Source: GCA-003244245 sp963822695
GTDB taxonomy: Bacteria > Actinomycetota > Actinomycetes > Mycobacteriales > Pseudonocardiaceae
NCBI GenBank assembly: GCA_963822695.1
Contig: CAWGJH010000019.1
Span: 200,710 to 264,709, forward strand
Length of the DNA: 64,000 nucleotides
Direction: 5' to 3'
A program made the translations under genes and the position numbers. A model generated the notes under the pieces. It was not told the DNA's origin, did not search any database, and was given only the letters and a program-made list of their open reading frames with translations. Shown piece after piece: positions 34,617-42,229 of this stretch. Numbering within the stretch: the first letter of the stretch is position 1; each line of letters starts with the position of its first letter.

Positions 34617-35134
34617 CCGCAGGTCCCGAGCTTCGGGGAAAGCGTGTCGTGCTGGTGCCCGTTACCGCCGAGCACGTGCCGGAGCTGCGGCGGATTCTGC
34701 GCACGCCCGAGGTGTGGCTACGCTGGGGTGACGAGGCGACCTCGCCGCAGTGGCCCTTCGATGACCCGTCAGCCACCCGGTTCGCCGTCCTGCTGGACGG
34801 GGCGGTGAGAGGGATGGTGCAGTACAGCGAAGAGGCGGAGCCCGCCTACCGGCACGCCTCGATCGATGTCTTCCTCGACCCCATCGCGCACGGGCAGGGT
34901 ATCGGCCGCGACACCGTGGGCACGCTGGCTCGCCACCTGGTGCACGACCGAGGCCACCACCGGCTGGTGATCGACCCGGCGGCCGACAACGAGCCGGCCA
35001 TCCGCTGCTACGCCGCGGTGGGCTTCCGCCCAGTGGGCGTCATGCGCCGCTACGAGCGGGACGCCGACGGCACCGGGTGGCATGACGGTCTGCTCATGGA
35101 CCTCCTCGCCGAGGAGCTCGACCAGCCTCGCTGA
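34613..35134 (+). CDS. GNAT acetyltransferase
   Basis: GTG 34613 overlaps the mce stop. The 173-residue GNAT fold has the acetyl-CoA loop LDPIAHGQGIGRDTVGTL and the closing segment PAADNEPAIRCYAAVGFRPV. The layout resembles RimJ/RimL or aminoglycoside 6'-N-acetyltransferase groups. The substrate is unknown; resistance cannot be claimed. Cotranslated with mce. Confidence 0.85.
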   Translation: MTAGPELRGKRVVLVPVTAEHVPELRRILRTPEVWLRWGDEATSPQWPFDDPSATRFAVLLDGAVRGMVQYSEEAEPAYRHASIDVFLDPIAHGQGIGRDTVGTLARHLVHDRGHHRLVIDPAADNEPAIRCYAAVGFRPVGVMRRYERDADGTGWHDGLLMDLLAEELDQPR

Positions 35135-35188
35135 GCGCCCAGCACTGTCCCGGCAGCGGATCAGCCGAACCCGCCGTCCTATACCTCG

Positions 35189-35611
35189 TCAGGCAGGAGC
35201 GACGAGGTCGACGGTGGGGAAGTAGGTGCGGTAGCGGGCAGCGTCCCGGGTGAGCAGCCGCAACCCGAGTACCGCGGCATGGGCGCCGATGAAGAAATCG
35301 GGCAGGATCGAGACACGCTGGCCCCCTCGGCACCGATAGTCCCGGTAACACGTGGCAGCGAGGAAGGCGGCGGCCCAGGGCAGGTTCCCACGGACGAACC
35401 GGTCCGAGGTCAACACCGCGTCAAGCGCCTCGATGGTGGAGAACCGGTAGGCAACCTCACCGTAGACAACCTGGTTGACCACCACGGGACCCTGGTCGAG
35501 CGCCTCGGCGAGGCGGACCCGAGACCATCCAGACCATGTCGGATCCTGGGTAAACAGGTCGAGCAACACATTCGAATCAACCAGGGTCGCCGGTCGCTGC
35601 TCAGTCACCAC
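35189..35611 (-). CDS. VapC-like PIN-domain toxin
   Basis: 140 residues. TLVDSNVLLDLFTQDP at the start and ILPDFFIGAHAAVLGLRLLT with the closing RDAARYRTYFP carry the PIN acidic residues. It is the second gene of a two-gene toxin-antitoxin operon and overlaps the AbrB-type antitoxin by 11 nt. Likely an RNase inhibited by its partner. Confidence 0.82.
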   Translation of the reverse strand: MVTEQRPATLVDSNVLLDLFTQDPTWSGWSRVRLAEALDQGPVVVNQVVYGEVAYRFSTIEALDAVLTSDRFVRGNLPWAAAFLAATCYRDYRCRGGQRVSILPDFFIGAHAAVLGLRLLTRDAARYRTYFPTVDLVAPA

Positions 35612-35843
35612 GGGTCATCGCCATGATCTCGTCAGTGGTGAGGTCCACATCACCCTTGCCGAGTAACACCTCCACGACGCGCTGGCCCCGGGTTCGTGGT
35701 TGTCCCGCCGGCACGATGCGCGCGGCACCGTCGGCCACGATGACGTCGACTTCATCCCCGGGTTCGAGGCCGAGCTCTCGCCGCACCTGCTGGGGGATGG
35801 TGATCTGGCCCTTGCTCGTGATCCGCACCAGGTAAGAGTACAC
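35601..35843 (-). CDS. AbrB/MazE-type antitoxin
   Basis: 80 residues starting MYSYLVRITSKGQITIPQQV with RRELGLEPGDEVDVIV, the swapped-hairpin AbrB DNA-binding pattern. The C-terminal tail binds the downstream PIN toxin. The 11-nt overlap with the toxin gene supports a single module. Intact. Confidence 0.85.
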   Translation of the reverse strand: MYSYLVRITSKGQITIPQQVRRELGLEPGDEVDVIVADGAARIVPAGQPRTRGQRVVEVLLGKGDVDLTTDEIMAMTRGD

Positions 35844-36156
35844 CTGGTATTACTCCCCTGTGGGTGGACACGCTGATGTCGATGCGTGTCGTCGGCGGGA
35901 GGTTCTCCGCTCACGTGCCGGGGGCGTAGACCGGCAGACCCGCGTCCCCGGCAGCGTCGAGCAGCCGCACGGCCGGGACGAGCACCGTCACCAGCGTGCC
36001 TCGTTCGGCGACCTCTCCAGCTCTACTACGCCGCCGACGCGCTGGCCAGCACCATCCGTTTCACGCCCGCCGCCATTCGGAGCCGAATCGCGGCTCCGAG
36101 CGTCCCACCGAGTGCCATTCGGAGCCGAATGGCGGTCACTAGTGCTGTCGAACGGT
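35844..36156. other. Intergenic stretch with double-hairpin repeat, no gene
   Basis: No frame looks protein-like here. The only structure is the palindromic repeat at 36072-36134. The gap separates two toxin-antitoxin operons. Confidence 0.6.
36072..36134. repeat. Paired palindrome ATTCGGAGCCGAAT
   Basis: GCCATTCGGAGCCGAAT occurs twice (about 36072-36088 and 36116-36131). Each copy is a palindrome in itself, and the two copies plus the middle stretch form a larger inverted repeat. It looks like a small extragenic palindromic element or bidirectional terminator. Confidence 0.65.
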
Positions 36157-36540
36157 TCAGAGTAGGAATGGGGGTTGCAGGTTGGTGAATATTGGAAAGT
36201 GCTTGGTGTTGAGCGTCACCAGTTCGAGCCCGTGAACCAGAGCTGTCGCCGCGATCAGGTAGTCGACCAGTCCGATCTCGCAGTGCGAGCGACAGTAGCG
36301 TCGGCGAAGCTCTCCAGCACGATGCGCGATCATATCGGTCACCGGAAGCGGCCGAAGCGAGTTGAGCAGCAGGGTGACCTCTCGTCGTTCCGGAGAACGC
36401 ATGCCGCCGACGATCTCGGCGTTCGTGACGACGCTGACCGCGAGCCGGCCAGCCTGCATGCGAGTGTCCCGCAGCCAGGCCCGGGCGGCGTCGATCCCCC
36501 ACAGGTTCGCGATCAGCACGTCCGTGTCGACAAGGATCAC
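36157..36540 (-). CDS. PIN-domain toxin (VapC-like)
   Basis: GTG 36540 overlaps the antitoxin stop. The 127-residue protein has ILVDTDVLIANLWGIDAARA, the Glu of VVTNAEIVGGMRSPERRE, and the terminal ALVHGLELVTLNTKHFPIF with the Asp in GLVDYLIAATA. These are PIN-domain acidic positions. The antitoxin upstream seems damaged at its N-terminus, so the balance of this module may be abnormal. Confidence 0.8.
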   Translation of the reverse strand: MILVDTDVLIANLWGIDAARAWLRDTRMQAGRLAVSVVTNAEIVGGMRSPERREVTLLLNSLRPLPVTDMIAHRAGELRRRYCRSHCEIGLVDYLIAATALVHGLELVTLNTKHFPIFTNLQPPFLL

Positions 36541-36884
36541 AGCCGGCTGATCCGCCGCAGATGCGCGCCACGCTGCCCGTCAGCACGGTCGATGTCGACG
36601 CTCAGCTCGTCGTCGCGCAAAGCTCCGAAGGACGCGTCAACGGCGGCCAGGTCGGCGGCGAGATCGTCGCTCGATCCGAGCAGCGCCTGGTCGATGAGCC
36701 GTCGGACCAACTCCGCCGCTAAGGTACCCTCGGCGGCCGCGCGAGCGGCAAGGGCAGCCCGCTGCTCATCGCTGAGACAGATATTGGCAGTAGTTGGCCA
36801 GCGGTGATTTTGCCTGGCGGTACAGGGTGACCAGCGGCATACAGGTGCCACAGGTGCGGTGCAGACCGCAGCCGGTGCAGCCAC
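36537..36884 (-). CDS. RHH-type antitoxin with no proper start, reading into radical-SAM gene
   Basis: The conserved part begins near 36788: NICLSDEQRAALAARAAAEG, then LAAELVRRLIDQALLGSSDD, as in ribbon-helix-helix antitoxins of VapBC modules. The frame has no ATG, GTG or TTG at the expected position. The nearest upstream start is at 36884, inside the 3' end of the radical-SAM gene, giving about 32 extra residues. The junction suggests a deletion that joined the two genes. Expression would depend on the extended start. Confidence 0.55.
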   Translation of the reverse strand: MAAPAAVCTAPVAPVCRWSPCTARQNHRWPTTANICLSDEQRAALAARAAAEGTLAAELVRRLIDQALLGSSDDLAADLAAVDASFGALRDDELSVDIDRADGQRGAHLRRISRL

Positions 36885-37883
36885 CTTGACGGCGCAGAAG
36901 CCCGTCGGCGATGTCGGCCAGCCTGATCAGTCCGTCCACTCCCTCCTTGAGCAGGAGCACGTTCGGTTCACGGCCGACCTTGCAGATGCTCGCCATGCCG
37001 TGTGGGTTGACGTGGAGGGCGGTCCGTCCGGCGTTGCAGCCTCGGAAGGGCTTGCGGGCCGTCGTCGGGACGAGGTACTCGCCGAGACTGCGACGGGAGA
37101 GTCTCCGCGCCGCCGTAGATCGTGGGCGTGATGTGCGAGTAGGTCTTGGTCGGGACACCGAACCGGGCGGCGAGCGCCTTCATGCCCTCGGCCTCGTGCG
37201 CGTTGCGCGCCACGATGAGCAGGGCCAGCGCGAGCCGGACACCGGCTTCGTGCGCGGCCTGCAGCCCCGTCATGAAGGTCTTGTACGACCCCGAGCGGCG
37301 GGTGAGACCGTCGTAGCTCTCGGCCGACGCGCCGTGGACGCTCACGGTGACGAGGTTCGCCGGATGAGCGGTGAGCAGGTTGAGGATTCCGCGGTTGGCC
37401 AGGCGTGAGCCGTTGGTCAGGATGTCGATAGCCATCCCGAGCTCGTGGGCGTACTCGTAGACGTCCGGGAAGAGCCGGTCGATCATCGGCTCGCCTCCGG
37501 TGAGCTGGAGGGATACCACTCCGGCGTCCCTCATGACCTCCAGGACCCGCTGCCGGTCGTCCCATTCCATGCCCTCGAACCGTTTCAGCCCGAGATAGCA
37601 GTGCTCGCAATCGTAGTTACAACCCAGGTTCAGCTCGTACGTCGCATGGCCGAACCCATAGGCCGTCTCCGCCCGGACCACCACGTGCTCGGCCAGCGGC
37701 TTGCCGTGCAGATCGACGTTCCATGCCTTCACGGCAGCCCCGGCGAGCCAGGACGGGCAGTCGCGACCATGCCTGAGTTCGTGGTACTTGGCGCTGGGAG
37801 ATCTTCAGAGCGCCAGGCAGGCCCGGCCGCAAGACCACGTAGCCGCCCTGGAACGGGCCGGCGATAAACGGTTGCACGTTCAT
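36766..37883 (-). pseudogene. Radical SAM/SPASM protein with two frameshifts
   Basis: From ATG 37883 (GGAGAGG upstream) the frame reads QPFIAGPFQGGYVVLRPG, slips near 37796-37800, and continues with the cluster motif LGCNYDCEHCYLGLKRF (C-x3-C-x2-C) and VVSLQLTGGEPMIDRLFPD. It slips again near 37085-37095 into the SPASM-like end with GCTGCGLHRTCGTCMPL and NYCQ. Restored, about 370 residues of a peptide-modifying radical SAM enzyme would result. It follows a Cys-rich small ORF. Two slips argue for a pseudogene, although sequencing errors cannot be excluded. Confidence 0.65.
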
Positions 37884-38088
37884 CCTCTCCTGCGGGATCC
37901 AGCACGTTCACCACTTGTGATTCGCCAACACACGAGACCAGGCAGGCTGCTGTGCCATAACCACCGGAGCCGGCGGGAGCGCAGGTCAACGTCCACACCG
38001 AGATGCCGCAGCGCACCGCGCGGTAGGCAGCACCATTGCAGGCCGACAGCCAGGACGGGTGATCGGTCATCACGGCGACCACAATCAC
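37729..38088 (-). CDS. Cys-rich small ORF, candidate peptide substrate of the radical SAM protein
   Basis: ATG 38088 is preceded by AAAGGA about 8 nt upstream and overlaps the previous ORF (ATGA). The first 70 residues contain five cysteines in short G/A/S-rich contexts (WLSACNGAAYRAVRCG, TLTCAP, TAACLVSCVGE) and codons with high GC at position 3. After the radical-SAM start at 37883 the frame continues for about 50 residues in overlap, probably without meaning. A Cys-rich small protein directly before a SPASM radical SAM gene is typical of thioether-bridged peptides. No family is recognised. Confidence 0.4.
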   Translation of the reverse strand: MIVVAVMTDHPSWLSACNGAAYRAVRCGISVWTLTCAPAGSGGYGTAACLVSCVGESQVVNVLDPAGEDERATVYRRPVPGRLRGLAAGPAWRSEDLPAPSTTNSGMVATARPGSPGLP

Positions 38089-38276
38089 GGCGGCATCCTT
38101 TCGATCATGCTGGGGACAACCATCATGCCGAGGCCACCTCCTCTGGTTGGGGCGCCGTCGGGGAACCGCGATAGGTAATCAGCTTCGGGGGGCTGCGTCG
38201 TCAGCGGCAGGACGGGGCTGTTGCCATCTGTATGCCTTCTGTTGCCTTTTGTTGCCTTTTGTTCTCTCAACGTCAC
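38085..38276 (-). CDS. Small ORF (63 aa) preceding the Cys-rich ORF
   Basis: GTG 38276 to TGA 38085, overlapping the Cys-rich ORF start by 4 nt, which suggests coupling. The basic N-terminus (TLREQKATKGNRRHTDG) is encoded by an 11-bp AAAGGCAAC-type repeat. The rest (EADYLSRFPDGAPTRGGGLG) is Gly/Pro-rich. No ribosome site is clear. It could be a peptide leader or a chance frame; function unknown. Confidence 0.3.
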   Translation of the reverse strand: MTLREQKATKGNRRHTDGNSPVLPLTTQPPEADYLSRFPDGAPTRGGGLGMMVVPSMIERMPP

Positions 38277-38300
38277 CGTTTTAGCTCAGGAGGATCTACG

Positions 38301-38336
38301 GTGGTCCGACCTACCAGAGGGGAACGAGTGGGATGA
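38301..38336 (+). promoter_or_regulatory. Short leader ORF with strong ribosome site before the XRE gene
   Basis: AGGAGGA at 38288-38294 lies 6 nt before GTG 38301, which opens an 11-codon frame (VVRPTRGERVG) ending at TGA 38334-38336. Its stop overlaps the XRE start ATG 38333 in the form ATGA. It may be a leader peptide that controls translation of the regulator by coupling. Confidence 0.35.
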
Positions 38337-38653
38337 TCGAGCGGGAGCCACCTCGAACACGGCTGGAGCAGCTGCTGCGGCAGCGACATGTCACACTGGA
38401 GGAGTTCCGAAAGAACTACCAGCGGGCCGCCAAGACCGAGCTCAGCGAACGGCAAGCATACCGGTGGGTTGCCGGGGAGTTGAGCACGCTGCCCTACCCG
38501 GCGGCGCAAGGCACACTGGAGAAGATGTTCGGTGAGCCAGTGGCCCGGCTGTTCGGCCCGCCCTACGGCATCCAGGCGCTGCGGCCAAGCCGCTGCCAGG
38601 ACGGATCGGCGCCGGCGCGGGGCACCGCGCGGACGGACTGGGAGGACAGGTGA
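38333..38653 (+). CDS. XRE-like regulator, DNA-binding half
   Basis: The 106-residue frame starts EPPRTRLEQLLRQRHVTLEE and contains LSERQAYRWVAGELSTLP followed by FGEPVARLFGPPYG. This is the N-terminal helix-turn-helix half of a widespread actinobacterial regulator that normally continues directly into TPR repeats. Here it ends at TGA 38653, while the TPR half begins in another frame at GTG 38650. One missing base would join them. Divergent from the small peptide/radical-SAM operon, which it may regulate. Confidence 0.65.
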   Translation: MIEREPPRTRLEQLLRQRHVTLEEFRKNYQRAAKTELSERQAYRWVAGELSTLPYPAAQGTLEKMFGEPVARLFGPPYGIQALRPSRCQDGSAPARGTARTDWEDR

Positions 38654-39651
38654 TCACCATGAGCGCCGACCGGGCTCGGGACTTCCTCACCCGCATCGAA
38701 GCCTCCAACGTCGGAGCAGAGACACTCGACCAGCTCATCGACGACGTACGCCGGTTGGTCACCACCTACAATCATCAGCCGTTACCCACGTTGCTGGGTG
38801 ATCTGGTGGATATCCAGGAGCGCGCGTTCGAGCTGCTCGAAGGACGCCAGCGCCCGGAGCAGAGCCGGGACCTATACCTGGTCGCCGGGATCGCCTGCGG
38901 GCTGATGGCCAAGGCGTCGCACGACCTCGGCGCCTCCCACGACGCGATGACACAAACCCGCACGGGTTACGCCTGCGCGGACAACGCCGGGCACGACGGG
39001 CTGCGGGCCTGGATCCGTGGTCTGCAAGCAGCCTTCACCTACTGGTCAGGGCGACTGGAGGACTCGCTTCACTACGCCCAACTCGGCACCGAGGTCGCAG
39101 CCCGCAGCCGGGGCAGCGCCGGGGTGTGGCTGGCCAGCGCCGAGGCCCGGGCACTGGCCGCGCTGAACCGGCGAGCGGAGGCCCACACCGCGCTGGCCCG
39201 GGCCGCCGACCTGCGGGATCAGGTGCAGCCCGACGAGCTGGACAGCCTCGGCGGGACCTGCACCTTCAGCCGGCCCCGCCAGCTCTACTTCGCCGCCGAA
39301 GCACTCTCCTGGGGCGGAAAGCCGGAGGCGACCCGCGCTGAGCGCCTCGCCCTCGACGCCCTGGACGCCTACGCTGCGGCACCAGCCCAAGACCGATCCT
39401 TCGGCCACGAAGCCAACACCCGCATCGCCCTGGCCATCGCCCGGGTCTCTCGCAGCGAGATCGACGGCGCAGCCGAAGCCCTCACCCCGGTGCTGGAACT
39501 CCCCTCAACGCAGCGCACCCACGGCGTCGTGACCGCCATGGAGCGAGTGCCCACCGCGCTGAGCGCCCTCCAGGACCCCGGCCGGGACGCCATCGAGCTG
39601 GCCAGCGCCATTGAGGGCTGGACAACCCAGCGCCTGACGCGCCCACAATGA
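38650..39651 (+). CDS. TPR-like sensor half of the XRE regulator
   Basis: 333 residues beginning ITMSADRARDFLTRIEASNV, with a helical-repeat body (LYLVAGIACGLMAKASHDLG, WIRGLQAAFTYWSGRLEDSL and similar) and a terminal helix ending EGWTTQRLTRPQ. In relatives I remember, this region is fused to the helix-turn-helix at 38333 in a protein of about 430 residues. GTG 38650 overlaps the upstream stop, so a coupled two-subunit arrangement is possible; a frameshift is the simpler reading. Confidence 0.65.
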   Translation: MITMSADRARDFLTRIEASNVGAETLDQLIDDVRRLVTTYNHQPLPTLLGDLVDIQERAFELLEGRQRPEQSRDLYLVAGIACGLMAKASHDLGASHDAMTQTRTGYACADNAGHDGLRAWIRGLQAAFTYWSGRLEDSLHYAQLGTEVAARSRGSAGVWLASAEARALAALNRRAEAHTALARAADLRDQVQPDELDSLGGTCTFSRPRQLYFAAEALSWGGKPEATRAERLALDALDAYAAAPAQDRSFGHEANTRIALAIARVSRSEIDGAAEALTPVLELPSTQRTHGVVTAMERVPTALSALQDPGRDAIELASAIEGWTTQRLTRPQ

Positions 39652-39732
39652 CCGAGGCCAGGCCACACTCGATCCTCCTCGCAGGACAGAGCGCACCCGA
39701 TTCTGTCACCGCTCACCGTTAGCGTCCGGGAT

Positions 39733-39954
39733 GTGAACGAGCACCGGCTTCTTGATCGACCGACGCGGGGAGACCTCCGCACCGTCCGGTTCACGGAGCT
39801 GTGCAGGCTGGTGAAGGCGCTCGGCTTCGAGCAACGGCGCATCAGCGGAAGCCACCATATCTTCGCCCACCCAGCTTTCCCCGAGATCCTCAACCTGCAG
39901 CAGGTGGATGGGCAGGCGAAACCCTACCAAGTCCGTCAGCTCTGCGACTGGTAG
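39733..39954 (+). CDS. hicA: HicA-type mRNA interferase toxin
   Basis: GTG 39733 opens 73 residues. The core VRFTELCRLVKALGFEQRR then GSHHIFAHPAFP has the catalytic His in G-S-H-H, as in HicA double-stranded-RNA-binding-fold toxins. The HicB antitoxin follows 31 nt downstream. HicA cuts mRNA and tmRNA. Confidence 0.85.
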   Translation: MNEHRLLDRPTRGDLRTVRFTELCRLVKALGFEQRRISGSHHIFAHPAFPEILNLQQVDGQAKPYQVRQLCDW

Positions 39955-39985
39955 AACGCTATAATCTGGCCGTGGAGAGTGATCA

Positions 39986-40201
39986 GTGAGCGACTACCAC
40001 ATCAACGTCTTCTTCAGCGAGGACGACGGCGGATACATCGCCGATATACCGGATCTTGATACCTGCTCGGCATTCGGCGAAACCCCCGAACAGGCGGTTG
40101 CTGAGGTGCTACGCGCCAAGGAAGCCTGGCTAGCCGTGGCCACCGAGGCAGGCCACGGCATCCCCGAGCCGCGCTACCGACCGGCCATCTACGTCCACTG
40201 A
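39986..40201 (+). CDS. hicB: HicB-type antitoxin
   Basis: 71 residues with the HicB start YHINVFFSEDDGGYIADIPD followed by CSAFGETPEQAVAEVL, the partial RNase-H-like fold that masks HicA. It lacks the C-terminal DNA-binding domain of longer HicB proteins, as in many actinobacterial versions. Directly after hicA. Confidence 0.85.
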   Translation: MSDYHINVFFSEDDGGYIADIPDLDTCSAFGETPEQAVAEVLRAKEAWLAVATEAGHGIPEPRYRPAIYVH

Positions 40202-40442
40202 GGTCACCATCCAAGCCCAGAAAATTATTGCTGCACTACCCCCGCAGGCAACAACGTCACTGCCGTCACCGCACCAACCAGTTGTTCATGATCTGTCGTG
40301 GCTAGAGGTTGTCGGGTGCTGGCGATCCGTGGCACGCGGGGTGACGCGGGAACTCAGTTGAGCGGGTACGAAGCAGACATCGGACAGTTACGGCGGTCAG
40401 CCGATGCCGCCACTTCGGTCGGCGAGCAGGCAAGCGAGTCTG
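40202..40442. other. Intergenic stretch after hicAB
   Basis: No protein-like frame is seen. The right end (40439-40453) repeats a 15-bp sequence, TCTGTCACCGCTCAC, that also occurs before hicA at 39702-39716. Confidence 0.5.
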
Positions 40443-40760
40443 TCACCGCTCACGGTTCAGGAGAGGTGCCCGCACCGAGTACCAGGTCTTGGCGAGGAAG
40501 TTGAGCTCGCGGTGCATCGACAACGGCGGCTCCGCCGTGCCGTGCCGGTAACTGACCGCGAGGGCCAACAGTTTCGCCGCACTGGGCACCGTCGACCCCG
40601 CCACGCGACTCAGGCAGCGCAGGCTGCCCGTGACGTCACCGTGCGCTACGACGTGGTTGCGGTCGACCTTCCCGGGACAGCCACTCGATGAGCGCCACAA
40701 GCAGCTCCGGCTTGCGGCGGAAGTAGTAGTGCACCAGCCTTTTGGTCTCCTCACTCAGTC
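40443..40760 (-). pseudogene. TetR-family regulator remnant
   Basis: The minus strand near 40760-40690 reads LVHYYFRRKPELLVALIEWL, the third-helix end of a TetR DNA-binding domain, but this frame stops soon after. Another frame to 40443 gives LSRVAGSTVPSAAKLLALAV and ends NRER. The first helices and the start are missing. It is a broken TetR gene just upstream of, and divergent from, ccr, perhaps the former regulator of that gene. Confidence 0.45.
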
Positions 40761-40846
40761 GTAGCCGTGGCGATTGATATACTGATCGCTATCCTCAGCG
40801 TAGCCGGATATCCCGAGCGGGAAGCGGGCACAGCGAAGGGACAACC

Positions 40847-42178
40847 GTGCACACGATCCTCGATGCCATCCTCAGCGACGACGTCGATGCCATCAGTTCA
40901 CTGCCGGTGCCGGAAAGCTACCGGGGAATCACGGTCCACGCTGACGAGGCCGACATGTTCGCTGGAATGCCCAGCCGGGACAAGGACCCACGCCGGTCCC
41001 TGCACCTGGACGAGGTACCAGTGCCGGAGCTGGGTCCAGGCGAGGCGCTGGTCGCCGTGATGGCCAGCGCCATCAACTACAACACGGTCTGGACGTCGAT
41101 CTTCGAGCCGCTGCCCACCTTCGGGTTTCTCAAGCGCTACGGCCGCACCTCCCCGTTGGCCTCCCGGCACGACCTGCCCTACCACGTGGTCGGGTCGGAC
41201 CTGGCCGGCGTGGTGCTGCGCACCGGAGCCGGGGTGAACGCCTGGCGCCCGGGTGACGAGGTGGTGGCGCACTGCCTGTCCGTCGAGTTGGAGCATCCGG
41301 ACGGGCACAACGACACGATGCTTGACCCTGAGCAACGCATCTGGGGTTTTGAGACGAACTTCGGCGGCCTTGCCGAGCTCGCGTTGGTCAAGTCCAACCA
41401 GCTGATGCCCAAGCCGGCGCATCTCACCTGGGAGGAGGCCGCCAGCCCGGGTTTGGTCAACTCCACCGCCTACCGGCAGTTGGTCTCCCGCAATGGTGCG
41501 GACATGAAGCAGGGCGACACGGTGCTCATCTGGGGTTCCTCAGGCGGGCTGGGCTCCTACGCCACCCAGATGGCGCTGGGTGGCGGCGCCATCCCGGTAT
41601 GCGTGGTCTCCAGCCCGGAGAAGGCCGAGATCTGCCGGCAGATGGGCGCCGATCTGGTCATCGACCGCAACGCTGAGGGCTACAAGTTCTGGAAGGACGA
41701 GCACACTCAGGATCCGAAGGAGTGGAAGCGGTTCGGCGCAAAGATCCGCGAGCTCACCGGCGGTGACGACCCCGACATCGTGTTCGAGCACCCGGGGCGG
41801 GAGACGTTCGGCGCCAGCGTCTACGTCGCCAAGAGGGGCGGCACGATCGTCACCTGCGCCTCGACCTCCGGCTACCACCATGTGTTCGACAACCGCTACC
41901 TCTGGATGAACCTCAAGCGGATCGTGGGCTCGCATTTCGCCAATTACCGCGAGGCGTGGGAGGCCAACCGGCTGATCGCCAGGGGGAAGGTCCACCCGAC
42001 GCTGTCCCGCGTCTACCCGCTGGAGCAGACCGGGCAGGCCGCCCATGACATGCACCGCAACATCCACCAGGGCAAGGTCGGTGTGCTGTGCCTGGCCCCC
42101 AAAGAGGGTCTGGGCGTGCGCGACCCCGAGCTTCGCGAGATCCATCTGGCCGATATCAACCGCTTCCGGGGGGTCTGA
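40847..42178 (+). CDS. ccr: Crotonyl-CoA carboxylase/reductase
   Basis: GTG 40847 gives 443 residues of the CCR branch of medium-chain reductases. It has VMASAINYNTVWTSIFEPLP with the conserved Asn and GFETNFGGLAELALVKSNQL with the Phe-Glu pair of the CO2 pocket. The cofactor fold is LIWGSSGGLGSYATQMA, and ASTSGYHHVFDNRYLWMNLK carries the CO2-site His. It converts crotonyl-CoA, CO2 and NADPH to ethylmalonyl-CoA, for assimilation or polyketide extender supply. Ecm and epimerase genes elsewhere in the window are the next steps. Confidence 0.95.
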   Translation: MHTILDAILSDDVDAISSLPVPESYRGITVHADEADMFAGMPSRDKDPRRSLHLDEVPVPELGPGEALVAVMASAINYNTVWTSIFEPLPTFGFLKRYGRTSPLASRHDLPYHVVGSDLAGVVLRTGAGVNAWRPGDEVVAHCLSVELEHPDGHNDTMLDPEQRIWGFETNFGGLAELALVKSNQLMPKPAHLTWEEAASPGLVNSTAYRQLVSRNGADMKQGDTVLIWGSSGGLGSYATQMALGGGAIPVCVVSSPEKAEICRQMGADLVIDRNAEGYKFWKDEHTQDPKEWKRFGAKIRELTGGDDPDIVFEHPGRETFGASVYVAKRGGTIVTCASTSGYHHVFDNRYLWMNLKRIVGSHFANYREAWEANRLIARGKVHPTLSRVYPLEQTGQAAHDMHRNIHQGKVGVLCLAPKEGLGVRDPELREIHLADINRFRGV

Positions 42179-42229
42179 CACCGCCGATCGGCTCACCCGG
42201 AGTCACCAGCACCCGAGTAACGTAGCCGT

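Noticed and set aside
34613..35134. GNAT gene considered as an aminoglycoside resistance gene
   Set aside because: Fold similarity only; coupling to the epimerase gives no hint of resistance.
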